A stretch of DNA of 64,000 nt, taken from positions 43,357 to 107,356 of the forward strand of contig NZ_AUGD01000018.1 of NCBI RefSeq assembly GCF_000426845.1, in the 5' to 3' direction. A program made the translations under genes and the position numbers. The notes beneath the pieces were generated by a model. The model was not told where the DNA came from and did no database searches. It saw only the letters and a list, made by a program, of their open reading frames with translations. Origin of the DNA: Bradyrhizobium sp. in8p8. Its GTDB lineage: Bacteria; Pseudomonadota; Alphaproteobacteria; Rhizobiales; Xanthobacteraceae. Shown here one piece after another: positions 8,452-16,225 of this stretch. Every line of letters begins with the position of its first letter. Position 1 is the stretch's first letter.

Positions 8452-9306
8452 CTACTCCGCGGCCGCCGGCGGCTTGCGCACGGAGGGATGCAGGCCGGAA
8501 GGATCGACGATCATGCCGAATTCCTGGAGATTGTGGGCGTGGCAGAGCTGATGCAGAGCAAAGGCCTGATCGATCGCGGCGGGCTGGCCCATCACGTCGA
8601 CCGAGCGGTTGACGGCTTCCTTGGTCAGCTTCAGTGCGAAGGACGGTTTTGTCGCGATCCGGCGCGCCAGCTCGAGCACGCGCGAGGACAGCTCGGCGCG
8701 CGGCACGACTTGATTGACCATGCCGAGCTGGTGAGCCTCCTGCGCGCTCCAGCTGTCGGCCGTGAACAGGAACTCCTTGGCCTTGCGCGGACCGAGTTCC
8801 CAGGGATGCACGAACCATTCGACGCCGCAGACGCCCATGGTGACGACGGGATCGCAGAACTGCGCATCGTCGCTGGCGACGATGAGGTCGCAGGCCCAGG
8901 CCAGCATCAGTCCGCCGGCGATGCACTTGCCGTGGACCTCGGCAATGGTCGGCTTGGCAAGGTTGCGCCAGCGTCGCGTGATCTGGAGATATATCTCCTG
9001 CTCGCGCGCAAAGCGGCCGTGCGCATTGGGTTCGGCAAAGCCGCCCCAATTTCCTACCGGCGGAAAATCGGTGCCTGCTTCGTTCTTGCCGCCCGCACGC
9101 AGGTCATGGCCCGACGAAAAGTGCGGACCGGCTCCGGCGAGGATGATCACCTTGACCGCATCGTCCTGCACCGCCGCGTCGAAGGCGGCGTTGAGGTCGT
9201 AGGTCATTTGCAGGTTCTGCGCATTGCGCGCCTCGGGCCGGTTCATCACGATCCGTGCGATCGCCGGGTCCGGCCGTTCCACGAGGATGGTCTCGAACGA
9301 ACTCAT
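8452..9306 (-). CDS. Enoyl-CoA hydratase/isomerase (crotonase) family protein
   Basis: A 284-residue crotonase-fold protein, first in the operon. The CoA-binding and oxyanion-hole region FSSGHDLRAGG is near residue 65 and HGKCIAGGLMLAWACDL near 135. The two hydratase Glu residues seen in rat mitochondrial enoyl-CoA hydratase (GGGCELA and GQPEI) are replaced here by GGLMLAW and CDPVV. Ordinary hydratase activity is therefore doubtful, and another crotonase reaction is possible. The start at MSSFET is supported by AGGGGGAA-like spacing upstream. Expressed with the two acyl-CoA dehydrogenases. Confidence 0.85.
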   Translation of the reverse strand: MSSFETILVERPDPAIARIVMNRPEARNAQNLQMTYDLNAAFDAAVQDDAVKVIILAGAGPHFSSGHDLRAGGKNEAGTDFPPVGNWGGFAEPNAHGRFAREQEIYLQITRRWRNLAKPTIAEVHGKCIAGGLMLAWACDLIVASDDAQFCDPVVTMGVCGVEWFVHPWELGPRKAKEFLFTADSWSAQEAHQLGMVNQVVPRAELSSRVLELARRIATKPSFALKLTKEAVNRSVDVMGQPAAIDQAFALHQLCHAHNLQEFGMIVDPSGLHPSVRKPPAAAE

Positions 9307-9424
9307 TGCGTTCCCCCTGGCGTTTCCGCTTTTGTTTTGTCGGAGTTGACTATGTCGGCCCGCGATAGGCAAGAGGCTTGCGTCAGCCGGCTGGCGTGTG
9401 GTCATCGGCGCAGCCATTCCCGGA

Positions 9425-9479
9425 TGGTCCGAGGACCAGACCCGAAATCTCGAGATTCTCAGGTGCGCAAATGCGCACC
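9425..9479. promoter_or_regulatory. Three adjacent palindromes in a divergent promoter region
   Basis: The 260-base gap between the crotonase gene and lemA holds three perfect palindromes in a row: TGGTCC-GA-GGACCA (9425-9438), AATCTCGAGATT (9446-9457) and GGTGCGCA-AA-TGCGCACC (9462-9479). The spacing and the divergent flanking genes suggest operators, but no regulator is encoded next door. The rest of the gap shows nothing recognisable. Confidence 0.4.
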
Positions 9480-9566
9480 ATAGTTCGCTTTGGAATGACA
9501 TCGGCAAGCTGGCGTCTTGCGCGCGCAATCTGATAGTTTGCGAGAGATTCCACCGGGAGAAATTTG

Positions 9567-10175
9567 ATGCGCAAGATCCTGACCGTGCTGGCGGCGCTGG
9601 CCTCGCTGAGCCTGACCAATTGCGGCTACAATGCGATCCAGAGCGAGGACGAGCAGATCAAGGCCGCCTGGTCCGAGGTCGTGAACCAATATCAGCGCCG
9701 CGCCGATCTCGTGCCCAACCTCGTCAATTCGGTGAAGGGTTTTGCCCAGCAGGAGAAGGACGTGCTGCTCGGCGTCACCAATGCCCGGGCCAAGGTCGGC
9801 AGCATCCAGGCGACGCCCGAGGTGTTGAACGATCCCGCCGCGTTCCAGAAATTCCAGGCCGCCCAGGGCGAACTCTCCAGCGCCCTGTCGCGGCTGCTGG
9901 TCGTCACCGAGAACTATCCGCAGCTGAAGTCGGATGCCTTGTTCAAGGACCTGATGTCGCAGCTCGAGGGGACCGAGAACCGGATCACTGTGGCGCGTAA
10001 CCGCTACATCAAGTCGGTGCAGGACTATAATGTCACCATCCGCTCGTTCCCGAGCAACCTCACCGCAATGATGTTCGGCTACAAGGAGAAGCCGAACTTT
10101 TCGGTCGAGAACGAGAAGGCAATCTCGACCGCGCCGAAGGTGGACTTCAACCCTGCACCAGCGCCGTCGAAGTAA
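9567..10175 (+). CDS. lemA: LemA family protein
   Basis: A 202-residue LemA-family protein: an N-terminal hydrophobic segment then long helices containing YNAIQSEDEQIKAAWSEVVNQYQRR and DLVPNLVNSVKGFA, the family hallmark. The N-terminus ends LSLTNCG, close to a lipoprotein box although Asn before Cys is atypical, so it is either lipid-anchored or membrane-anchored with the helical part outside. It is followed by two TPM-domain genes, the usual LemA partners. The biochemical role of the family is poorly defined. ATG at 9567 is preferred to the in-frame TTG just upstream. Confidence 0.9.
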   Translation: MRKILTVLAALASLSLTNCGYNAIQSEDEQIKAAWSEVVNQYQRRADLVPNLVNSVKGFAQQEKDVLLGVTNARAKVGSIQATPEVLNDPAAFQKFQAAQGELSSALSRLLVVTENYPQLKSDALFKDLMSQLEGTENRITVARNRYIKSVQDYNVTIRSFPSNLTAMMFGYKEKPNFSVENEKAISTAPKVDFNPAPAPSK

Positions 10176-10210
10176 GCGCGTTCGGCTCCCATGCGCGCCC
10201 CACACTTCGC

Positions 10211-10313
10211 CGTCATTCCCCGCGAAAGTAGGGAAGCCAGTACGCCGCAGCCTCTCCGTTCAAGCACTGCTGCCTCTGGAATACTGCATCGGCTGCCTTC
10301 GCGGGCGATGACA
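10211..10313. repeat. Short interspersed repeat with terminal inverted repeats
   Basis: The ends are imperfect inverted repeats: CGTCATTCCCCGCGAAAG at the left and, on the other strand from the right end, TGTCATCGCCCGCGAAGG (15 of 18 match). The interior (GTACGCCGCAGCCTCTCC, CTCTGGAATACTG) resembles intergenic repeats familiar from Bradyrhizobium genomes. It separates lemA from the TPM gene and contains that gene's ATG. Confidence 0.55.
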
Positions 10314-11225
10314 GCGGGTGTGTGGCGGGCATATTCGGTGGCCGCCTCGTGCGTGCTCGCCCTTGTGCTGCTCCTCACGCTCGGCCTCGCTTTCTCGGCC
10401 TCCGCCGACGTTGCCGTCCCCCAACTCACCGGCCGCGTCGTCGATCAGACCGGCACGCTTTCCAGCGCCGACATCGCCGCGCTGTCGCAAAAGCTGCAAG
10501 ATTTCGAGAATCGCAAGGGCACCCAGATCGCCGTGCTGATCGTGCCGACCACCCAGCCGGAGACGATCGAGCAGTTCTCGATCCGCGTGGCCGAGGCCTG
10601 GAAGATCGGGCGCAAGAAGGTCGACGACGGCGCGATCCTTGTGGTCGCCAAGAACGACCGGCGCTTGCGCATCGAGGTCGGCTATGGCCTCGAAGGCGCG
10701 CTGACCGACGTGACCTCACGGCGCATCATCGACGAAGATATCACGCCCAAGTTCAGGAGCGGCGACTTCGCCGCGGGCATCGGCGCAGGCGTCGACCGCA
10801 TGATGCGGGTGATAGATGGCGAGCCGCTGCCGTCTCCTTCGCGCAGCGCGAACTTCGCCCACAATCTGGAGGACCTCGCGCCGGTATTTGCCGCGGCGCT
10901 GTTTGCCTCCATCGGCGTCGGCGGATTCTTTCGTGCGGTCTTGGGACGGCTGCTCGGATCGTTGGTGACCGGGGGCATCATCGCGGCGGTGACCTGGCTG
11001 ATTCTCGGCTCCGCCGCGCTCGCCATGGCCGTGGGCGTCCTCGGCTTCATCATCGGATTTGTCGCGGATCTGTTTTCGGCGATACCGCCGGGCACCGGCC
11101 GCTCGCGCGGCGGCGGGTGGTCGAGCGGCTCCTCGGGCGGCTGGAGCAGCGGATCGTCGGGCAGCGGCGGCTTCAGCGGCGGCGGAGGCAGCTTCGGCGG
11201 CGGCGGCGCCTCGGGGAACTGGTAG
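10308..11225 (+). CDS. TPM-domain (YgcG-like) secreted/membrane protein with Gly-Ser-rich tail
   Basis: A 305-residue protein with a signal or anchor segment at about 12-30, then a TPM domain beginning VPQLTGRVVDQTGTLS and containing LRIEVGYGLEGALTD and RSGDFAAGI. One or two hydrophobic segments follow near residues 195-255, and the end is a low-complexity Gly/Ser tail (SSGGWSSGSSGSGG). TPM proteins usually sit beside LemA, as here. The ATG lies in the right end of an interspersed repeat; a GTG 12 bases later is an alternative start. Confidence 0.85.
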   Translation: MTAGVWRAYSVAASCVLALVLLLTLGLAFSASADVAVPQLTGRVVDQTGTLSSADIAALSQKLQDFENRKGTQIAVLIVPTTQPETIEQFSIRVAEAWKIGRKKVDDGAILVVAKNDRRLRIEVGYGLEGALTDVTSRRIIDEDITPKFRSGDFAAGIGAGVDRMMRVIDGEPLPSPSRSANFAHNLEDLAPVFAAALFASIGVGGFFRAVLGRLLGSLVTGGIIAAVTWLILGSAALAMAVGVLGFIIGFVADLFSAIPPGTGRSRGGGWSSGSSGGWSSGSSGSGGFSGGGGSFGGGGASGNW

Positions 11226-11230
11226 CGGTC

Positions 11231-11728
11231 ATGAGCATCAAGCGTATCGCCCGGCATCTCGTGCAGCATCATTGGCGAGCCAAGCAGATCTTTCCGCCAG
11301 CCGTGCTCGATCGCATCGAGCAGGCGATCAAGCGCGGCGAAGCCACCCATTCCGGCCAGGTCCGCTTCGTGGTCGAAGGCGCGCTCGACGGCGGGCCACT
11401 GTTCCGCAACCAGCCGGCGCGCGAGCGCGCGCTCGACGTGTTCGCGCACTTGCGCATCTGGGATACCGCGCACAACAACGGCGTGCTGATCTATCTCCTG
11501 CTCGCCGATCGAGACGTCGAGATCGTCGCCGATCGCGGCATCGACTCGAAGGTCGGCGCCGCAGGCTGGGAGACCATCTGCCGCGCGATGGAGGCCGAGT
11601 TCAGATCGGGCCGTTTCGAGCGCGGCGTGATCGCCGGCATCGAGGCGGTGTCGCGCGAGCTGGCGCGGCATTTCCCTCCGCACGGTCCGCATGCGAACGA
11701 ACTGCCGGATGCGCCGGTGGTGATGTGA
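11231..11728 (+). CDS. TPM-domain protein, short form
   Basis: A 165-residue protein whose core (NNGVLIYLLLADRDVEIVADRGID, then FRSGRFERGVIAGIEAV) is the TPM domain also found in the preceding gene. No signal peptide or obvious transmembrane helix is present. It starts five bases after the preceding stop, so lemA and the two TPM genes form one operon. The two-TPM-plus-LemA arrangement recurs in proteobacteria; the function is unknown, with envelope maintenance suspected. Confidence 0.85.
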   Translation: MSIKRIARHLVQHHWRAKQIFPPAVLDRIEQAIKRGEATHSGQVRFVVEGALDGGPLFRNQPARERALDVFAHLRIWDTAHNNGVLIYLLLADRDVEIVADRGIDSKVGAAGWETICRAMEAEFRSGRFERGVIAGIEAVSRELARHFPPHGPHANELPDAPVVM

Positions 11729-11982
11729 CGGACAGTGATGTGGATGAAGCCGCATCGGCAATGACGATGCAGGAGCTGCGGGCGATTGACGCGTCCTCTC
11801 GCCGTCACGCGCGCGCGTAGCGAATGGAAAGGGCGACGGCCCATTTCGTCGCCATTCATCTTCGTCCGGTTACGAATTGTTTCACGCCCGCCACACCGGT
11901 TCCATTTTCCCGGCTCAATTCGGCCCCGGATAACTTCCTAAAATTTCGGTTAGCGGGTCCCGAGGTAAGGATTTCGCAAGCA

Positions 11983-12030
11983 ATGAAAGTTACCAAAAAG
12001 TCAACCGAGACTGGAGTATTTGAGCCGTGA
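11983..12030 (+). other. Possible 15-codon leader frame overlapping the next start
   Basis: The frame ATG AAA GTT ACC AAA AAG encodes MKVTKKSTETGVFEP and its TGA overlaps the GTG start of the next gene as GTGA. This geometry would permit translational coupling. No strong ribosome-binding site precedes the ATG. The remaining bases from 11729 to 11982 show no gene. Confidence 0.2.
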
Positions 12031-13025
12031 GCGAACCACTGTCCGAGCAGGATGCCCGGGAAACCGGTGTTGTCGACGCCGCAGCACCGCAGGCCGTCGC
12101 GGCTGCCCCCGGCATTGACGCCCCCTCGATCGCCCCTGATCACGAGGCGCCGCCGAAGCCGGATCCGGTCAAGGCGGAAGCCCCGAAGGTGGAGCCGCCT
12201 CGGCTCGAGGTGTCGAAGTTCGACGCAAAGGCGGAGGCCCGAACCGAGTCCAAGGCTGAAGCCAAGCCCGAGCCGAAGCTAGGCAAGCTCATCGTCATGT
12301 CGCCTTCCGACCGCGGCTGGGAGCGCGAGGAGTTCGCCCCGCATGTGAAGGCGGACGAGCCGCGCGAAACCGGCAGCAAACGCCGCCTGTCGGCGATGGC
12401 CGCGGTGGTGGCTATTGCCGCCGGCGTCGGCGCGATCAGCGGTGCGCTCGCGACCGCGGGCATGATGCGTTTCGCCGCGCCGGCCCAGGCTCCGGTGCAG
12501 GTCGCCGACACAAGCGCGTTGGATGCGTCCGTGGCGCGGATCGATGCCGACCTCGCCGCACTGAAGGCCAATGTCGAGCACGGCTCGAAGACCGGCCTCA
12601 GCCAGTTCAACCGGACCAACGATCGCCTCGACAAGCTCGAGAAGGCGCAGGCCGAGCCGCTGGCCAAGATCGCAAAATTGTCGGAGACCCTGGACAAGCT
12701 CCGCGCCGCGCCTGCCCAGGCCGCGGCCGCCGCGCCCGCCAGGGAGACCACCGGCTCGATCGCGCCGACCCAGGTTGCGACCGCCGCAGCTGCTCCGGCT
12801 CCGGTAGCTGCCGCGCCCAAGACCGAGGTCGGCCGGTTGCCGACGATCGAAGGCTGGAGGCTGCGCAACGCCGGCAATGGCGGTGCGCTGATCGAAGGTC
12901 GCGACGGCCTCTACGAGGTCTATCCCGGCGACCCCATCCCCGGCGTCGGCCGCGTCGATGCGATCCGCCGTCAGGACGGCCGCTGGGTGGTCGTTACCAG
13001 CAGGGGCCTGATCGTCGGTCGCTGA
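12027..13025 (+). CDS. Hypothetical single-pass protein, Ala/Pro/Lys-rich N-terminus, coiled coil
   Basis: 332 residues starting at GTG. The first ~120 residues are Pro/Ala/Lys/Glu-rich and probably disordered. One transmembrane helix (MAAVVAIAAGVGAISGALA) lies near 127-150, followed by a short coiled coil (LAALKANVEHGSKTGLSQFN to KLSETLDKLRA, about 170-230). A compact C-terminal domain follows from about 270 (LPTIEGWRLRNAGNGGALIE, YEVYPGDPIPGVGRVDAIRR), resembling a small periplasmic beta domain. The layout recalls envelope spacer proteins, but no function is assigned. A strong terminator follows. Confidence 0.75.
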   Translation: MSEPLSEQDARETGVVDAAAPQAVAAAPGIDAPSIAPDHEAPPKPDPVKAEAPKVEPPRLEVSKFDAKAEARTESKAEAKPEPKLGKLIVMSPSDRGWEREEFAPHVKADEPRETGSKRRLSAMAAVVAIAAGVGAISGALATAGMMRFAAPAQAPVQVADTSALDASVARIDADLAALKANVEHGSKTGLSQFNRTNDRLDKLEKAQAEPLAKIAKLSETLDKLRAAPAQAAAAAPARETTGSIAPTQVATAAAAPAPVAAAPKTEVGRLPTIEGWRLRNAGNGGALIEGRDGLYEVYPGDPIPGVGRVDAIRRQDGRWVVVTSRGLIVGR

Positions 13026-13048
13026 GCGGCCCAGACACGACTTTTCGA

Positions 13049-13082
13049 AAGGCGCTTCACCAGGGTGTGAAGCGCCTTTTTG
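13049..13082 (+). terminator. Rho-independent terminator
   Basis: A 12-base stem (AAGGCGCTTCAC / GTGAAGCGCCTT) with a six-base loop runs into a T-rich tail. It lies 23 bases after the stop of the coiled-coil protein. Confidence 0.85.
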
Positions 13083-13118
13083 CTTGATCAGGCGTTTCCG
13101 GGCGGTGTTAGCTCAGGC

Positions 13119-14669
13119 ATGAGCCGGATATTGCGAATTCTCGTTGCTGCTGCCGCATTGCTGGGCGGTGGCGTTTCGCTTCCAGCGGCCGAGACCCCGC
13201 AATTGACGCGCGGCACCGCGATCACCGACCCCGCTCTGCTGCGTCAGCTGGATCAGGGCGACACGTTGACGATCTCGCGCCTCTTGTCGCCGGAACGGAA
13301 TTCGGACGTCCCGCTCTCGACCGAGCTGATGTTCGCGTCGCTGCCGCAGCTGAGAGACATTCCGCCCGCGATCGATGCGGAATTTGACCGCTACATCGCC
13401 TGGTACAAGGCGACTTATCCGGGCGAGACCATCGGTGCCGGCGAAGGCTTTGACGTCCAGCTGTTCGATCGGGCCAGCCTGAAATCCCGCGACACGCGGT
13501 TTGTGCTGGCCGGCATCGTCAATCGCATGGACCGCGCTTTTGTCTCGGAGGAGTCCTGCGGCGAGATCCGGCTGATCTATCGTCTGGCGCGTTTCGACAG
13601 CAGCCCGGAAGGCGGCAAGACCACAACGCGCCTGCCGATGACGTTGAACCTCGCGATGAAGGCACGCGATCCGCGCCAGACCGATGCGAGCGGCAAACCA
13701 ATCACCTGCGCCGAGCTCGCGCGGCGCTGGCTCGACAATGGCGACTGGCAAGGCTTGATCGGCAGTCGCGCCCCGCCTTACGACGCCATGCTCGACCGCA
13801 TCGAGACCAACATCCAGATCTCGGTCGCGCCGAAATCGGCCCTGCACGATTTCCGCTCCGACTATCTGCTCAAGGTGTTCAAGTACGACGGCGCCACGAA
13901 GACGTTCTGGGAATCGACGCTGGAGAACCAGATCGACCGCGACCGCATTCTTGCCGACGATGCGCTCCGGCGTGAGTTCAAGGATTGGCTGCTCGCGCCC
14001 GATCATCTGCGCGAATTCGATCGCGGCACGGTGATGATCCCGGAGAAGTTCCTGGCCAAGGGCGCGGTGGTGCCGACCCCCGCCGGCCTCGATGCCTCAG
14101 CGTTGCAGCCGGAGTTCGGAATGATGCAGGGGGAAGGAAACCGGGAAGCTAAAGGCGATCCCGTCTTTACCGACAATGACGTGGTCAGCGCACTGAAGCA
14201 GGTGGCGGCACGCGGCGTCGACATGCAGAACGTCCGCTCGGTCGCAGGCTTCCAGCGCCGCCTCAATGACGTCACCTGCGCCGGCTGCCACCAGACCCGC
14301 GGCATCGGCGGCTTCCATTTCCCGGGCGTCGACTGGCTCGCCGACAAGCCGTCGCATTCCACGATCGTCCCGGCCTCGCCGCATTTCTTCGGCGACCAGC
14401 TCCGCCGGCGCGACATCCTGGCCGCCTTTGCCGCAGGGAAACGCCCTGATTTTTCACGCGGATTCGCCAGTAGGCCACAGACCCGCGGCAGCCGCGAGCT
14501 TGCCGGCACCCAATATCAGGACGGCTGGGGCGCGCATTGTTCCCTCCAAAATCAGGGACCGGGAGCGCCGGACAAGAGTTTTACGTCGTGGAGCTGTGCT
14601 AAAGGTCTCACCTGTCAGGCTGCCTCGGCCTCCGGCCGTATCGGCATGTGCTTCATCAAGACGCGCTAA
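13119..14669 (+). CDS. Secreted protein with a single CxxCH heme-binding motif
   Basis: 516 residues. The N-terminus MSRILRILVAAAALLGGGVS is a signal peptide. Most of the chain matches no family I can name with confidence. Near residue 387, VTCAGCHQTRGIGGFHFPG holds a CxxCH motif that would bind covalent heme c, with nearby His residues. Two further cysteines near the C-terminus (SWSCAKGLTC, IGMCF) may form disulfides. A periplasmic electron-transfer or heme-dependent role is an inference from the motif alone. Placed after a strong terminator, so independently transcribed. Confidence 0.75.
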   Translation: MSRILRILVAAAALLGGGVSLPAAETPQLTRGTAITDPALLRQLDQGDTLTISRLLSPERNSDVPLSTELMFASLPQLRDIPPAIDAEFDRYIAWYKATYPGETIGAGEGFDVQLFDRASLKSRDTRFVLAGIVNRMDRAFVSEESCGEIRLIYRLARFDSSPEGGKTTTRLPMTLNLAMKARDPRQTDASGKPITCAELARRWLDNGDWQGLIGSRAPPYDAMLDRIETNIQISVAPKSALHDFRSDYLLKVFKYDGATKTFWESTLENQIDRDRILADDALRREFKDWLLAPDHLREFDRGTVMIPEKFLAKGAVVPTPAGLDASALQPEFGMMQGEGNREAKGDPVFTDNDVVSALKQVAARGVDMQNVRSVAGFQRRLNDVTCAGCHQTRGIGGFHFPGVDWLADKPSHSTIVPASPHFFGDQLRRRDILAAFAAGKRPDFSRGFASRPQTRGSRELAGTQYQDGWGAHCSLQNQGPGAPDKSFTSWSCAKGLTCQAASASGRIGMCFIKTR

Positions 14670-14692
14670 ACCTCAAGCGATTTGGATGATCC

Positions 14693-14854
14693 ATGAATAC
14701 CAGCGAGGCCAATAAGGAGCGTAATCGCAAGATCGCGCGCAATGAGGAAGCCAAGCAGGTCATCGGCAGCGCGCGCGTCAGCATCTGGGCGATCGCGATG
14801 GCCGCCATCGTATGCGGGATCTTGTTTGCGCTGGGCTGGCTCGCATTGCGCTAG
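14693..14854 (+). CDS. Small single-pass membrane protein (53 aa)
   Basis: An ATG frame encodes a charged N-terminus (NTSEANKERNRKIARNEEAK) followed by one hydrophobic helix (VSIWAIAMAAIVCGILFALG) and ends LALR. It lies 23 bases after the previous stop in the same direction, so it may be co-transcribed. No family is recognised. A polar head plus a C-terminal helix is typical of small bacterial membrane proteins. Confidence 0.55.
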   Translation: MNTSEANKERNRKIARNEEAKQVIGSARVSIWAIAMAAIVCGILFALGWLALR

Positions 14855-14863
14855 CGGTGCACT

Positions 14864-15511
14864 TCACCTCGCGTAATTCGTCATCCGCTTTCCCGGCAGC
14901 AGCTCATAGGCCGGCTTCCAGCCGGACAGCGCCGCCATGCGGCCGAGCCAGGCATGGATGGCCGGATGGCTCACCGCGAAATCGAAGCCGTGCTCGTCGC
15001 TCGGATAGTGCAGATAGGCCATCATCGAGATGTCGGCGATTGTCGGCCGTGGTCCGATCGCGAAAGCATTGTGCTGGAGATGGCCGTCGAGAATGCCGAG
15101 GAAATCCTCCAGCCGCCGGCGGAAATGTTTCAGCACCTGCGGGTCGTTCTTCTCGGTGAACGCGCGCATGAAGCGGTAGGTCGCCATGTAGCCGGTGAGC
15201 TTGTGGTTGTCCCAGAACAGCCACCGCAGCAGCTCGAACTTCTCGTTCTCCGTCTCGGCGCCGAAACGCCCGTACTGTTCGGCGAGCTTGAGCAGAAGAG
15301 GCGCGGTCTGGGTCATCTTCACCCCGTCGACCTCGAGCACCGGGATCTCGCCCATCTCGTTCACGGCTTTGCGCCATTCCGCACTACGCGTGACGCCGCC
15401 GGCAAAATCAGTCCACAGCGGCTCGAATGTCTCGCCGCACATCGTCAGCATCAGCGCCAGCTTGTAGCTGTTGCCTGACTCGGGGAAATAGTGGAGGCGG
15501 TAGCTGGGCAT
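14864..15511 (-). CDS. Glutathione S-transferase family protein
   Basis: 215 residues. The N-terminal thioredoxin-like domain (YRLHYFPESGNSYKLALML) contains IPVLEVDGVKMTQTAPLL, the conserved cis-Pro and Thr-Gln/Ser glutathione-contact region, at about 55-72. An all-helical C-terminal domain includes FAIGPRPTIADISMMAYLHYP, the usual N-capping-box region. The start MPSYRLHYF has a good AAGGAG site. The gene is divergent from a TetR regulator with a palindrome between them, so derepression by an electrophile or xenobiotic is likely. Substrate unknown. Confidence 0.88.
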   Translation of the reverse strand: MPSYRLHYFPESGNSYKLALMLTMCGETFEPLWTDFAGGVTRSAEWRKAVNEMGEIPVLEVDGVKMTQTAPLLLKLAEQYGRFGAETENEKFELLRWLFWDNHKLTGYMATYRFMRAFTEKNDPQVLKHFRRRLEDFLGILDGHLQHNAFAIGPRPTIADISMMAYLHYPSDEHGFDFAVSHPAIHAWLGRMAALSGWKPAYELLPGKRMTNYAR

Positions 15512-15566
15512 TGAACGCTCCTTGCCTTCGGCGGCCTGGACGACGATATTACATATGATCCGCATA

Positions 15567-15584
15567 ACAGAACATTTGTTCTGT
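15567..15584. promoter_or_regulatory. Perfect palindromic operator between GST and TetR genes
   Basis: ACAGAACA-TT-TGTTCTGT, eight-base arms with a two-base centre, lies 56 bases before the transferase start and 30 bases before the regulator start. The position and symmetry fit a TetR dimer site controlling both promoters. Confidence 0.7.
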
Positions 15585-15613
15585 CGTTGGTCAAGAGCTG
15601 GATGCTGGACCGG

Positions 15614-16210
15614 ATGAGCAGGGATTCAAAGACGGAGTCGGGCGAGCGCGAGCGGTCCCTGATGCAGGCGACGCTGCGCATCATCGGGCGACATGGGCTG
15701 GACGGCGTGACCCACCGGGCGGTCGCGGCCGAAGCCGGGGTTTCACTCGGTGCGGTCACGCATCATTTCGGACCCCGTGATGCGCTGGTAGAGGCGGCGC
15801 TGCAGTTCGCTCTGGCGCGCGAGGTCGGCCGGCTGCGTGCGTTGGCCCTCGGCCTTCAGGATAAGGCATTCGAGGTCGAGGCCTGGATCGATGCGCTGGT
15901 CGACTTCTATGTCCGGGAACTCGGCACAGAAGCCGAGACGCATATCGCCTGCTATGAGGCTTTCCTGGCTGCCGCGAGGCAACCCTGCTATCGGCCCGTG
16001 GTCGCCGAGTGGTTTGACACGTGGCGGCAGAGTGCGGAGCTTGCGCTGAAGGCCGCGAAGTCGCCAAACCCACGCCCTCACGCCGAGTTGTTCGTCTCGG
16101 CGTTGATCGGCTTGCTGTTTCGTCAACTCGCCACGCCCAGGGCCGGCTTCCGCCGTGAGGCGAAGGCGGAGCTGTTGGAGCTGGTGGGCGGCTTGATCGC
16201 GCGGAAGTAA
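15614..16210 (+). CDS. TetR family transcriptional regulator
   Basis: 198 residues. The N-terminal helix-turn-helix spans about 14-60 (MQATLRIIGRHGLDGVTHRA, EAGVSLGAVTHHFGPRDAL). The C-terminal ligand domain is helical and resembles the TetR_C_6-like type. The most likely start is ATG 15614; ATG 15602 is an alternative. It is divergent from the glutathione transferase gene with a perfect palindrome between, so it probably represses both itself and that gene. Ligand unknown. Confidence 0.88.
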   Translation: MSRDSKTESGERERSLMQATLRIIGRHGLDGVTHRAVAAEAGVSLGAVTHHFGPRDALVEAALQFALAREVGRLRALALGLQDKAFEVEAWIDALVDFYVRELGTEAETHIACYEAFLAAARQPCYRPVVAEWFDTWRQSAELALKAAKSPNPRPHAELFVSALIGLLFRQLATPRAGFRREAKAELLELVGGLIARK

Positions 16211-16225
16211 CGCCCGCGCGCCGGC

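Noticed and set aside
6216..8612. 798-residue open frame on the plus strand opposite the acyl-CoA dehydrogenases
   Set aside because: Runs across two well-supported minus-strand genes and their junction; His/Arg/Asp-rich composition with no domain.
11100..11222. Gly/Ser-rich repeats at the TPM C-terminus as a tandem-repeat or CRISPR-like array
   Set aside because: They are in-frame low-complexity codons of the protein tail, a usual feature of this family; no spacer structure.
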